The notes beneath the pieces were generated by a model, which was not told the origin of the DNA, made no database searches, and worked only from the letters and a program-made list of their open reading frames with translations. This document shows positions 33,620 through 33,736 of a DNA stretch of 33,736 nucleotides, one piece after another. The stretch covers positions 25,988-59,723 of the forward strand of contig NZ_NOLJ01000015.1 of the NCBI RefSeq assembly GCF_002246015.1. Reading direction: 5' to 3'. How positions within the stretch are numbered: the first letter of the stretch is position 1; each line of letters starts with the position of its first letter. The DNA comes from Nostoc sp. 'Peltigera membranacea cyanobiont' 210A. Lineage in GTDB: Bacteria; Cyanobacteriota; Cyanobacteriia; Cyanobacteriales; Nostocaceae. A program made the translations under genes and the position numbers.

Positions 33620-33736
33620 TTTTCACTCAGTTGGAACAGAAAGTTATAGTATAGCGATCGCAGCATTCAGCAAAAGCCCGTGCAAACCAAGTATCTAGCC
33701 AAAATTTTCGTGACCCTTCGTCCTTCAGTTTTAGAC
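33620..33736. other. Unassigned sequence abutting the purQ truncation
   Basis: This 117-base tail does not encode the missing purQ 5' end. A minus-strand frame from 33734 gives about 35 residues (including FWLDTWFARAFAECCDRY) before a stop next to purQ. That could be the end of another gene or of an element inserted into purQ. It is too short to identify, and the window ends here. Confidence 0.35.

Overview
The window reads as chromosome of a filamentous, heterocystous-type cyanobacterium (Nostoc/Anabaena-like). The evidence is the many HIP1 octamers (GCGATCGC), the Nostocales-type palindromic repeats ending in GCGTCTCTACA and CCCCAGT heptamers, an aerobic chlorophyll cyclase gene (AcsF), a PEP-CTERM protein and a zinc-ribbon/kinase/FGE fusion. 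No tRNA, rRNA or CRISPR array was seen. Species cannot be fixed from sequence alone.

Layout. 1-3421: acsF, then a long hairpin and an orphan two-domain protein (DUF4157 + DUF922) of the kind linked to extracellular contractile injection systems. 3422-10576: a run of plus-strand genes: quinone-oxidoreductase-like MDR, short pyrophosphatase-like protein, SDR without its catalytic Tyr/Lys, TauD-type dioxygenase, flavin monooxygenase remnant, HAD phosphatase, TauE/SafE permease, MFS remnant, HpxZ-like protein and a methyltransferase. It looks like a partly decayed organosulfur or organic-compound utilisation island; both remnants keep the two ends of the gene and have lost the middle. 10773-15544 (minus): PEP-CTERM protein, small unknown gene behind a Ser/Thr kinase-FGE fusion, and a PotC-type ABC permease standing alone. 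15545-19590: repeat-rich spacer, GT4 glycosyltransferase, a 194-bp MITE-like element with 9-bp target duplication, and a lipoprotein PLD nuclease with EF-hand-like and HhH parts.

19809-27210: NifS-type cysteine desulfurase; an AT-rich 927-residue protein with two cold-shock-like domains, a helical repeat region and several C-terminal zinc ribbons, with an inverted repeat ending exactly at its ATG; a VapBC toxin-antitoxin pair; ribokinase and transaldolase; and a LysR regulator. 27382-31293: small conserved cyanobacterial protein plus glutathione S-transferase, a spacer with two MITE-like elements, then an EEP-family hydrolase coupled to cardiolipin synthase. 31335-33736 (minus): PPOX-fold flavoprotein, DUF937 protein with an EF-hand loop, another MITE-like element and a 5'-truncated purQ.

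The strongest candidates for undescribed biology are the cold-shock/zinc-ribbon protein with its start-site dyad and adjacent VapBC, and the orphan DUF4157-DUF922 protein. All family calls come from reading motifs; no database search was run.
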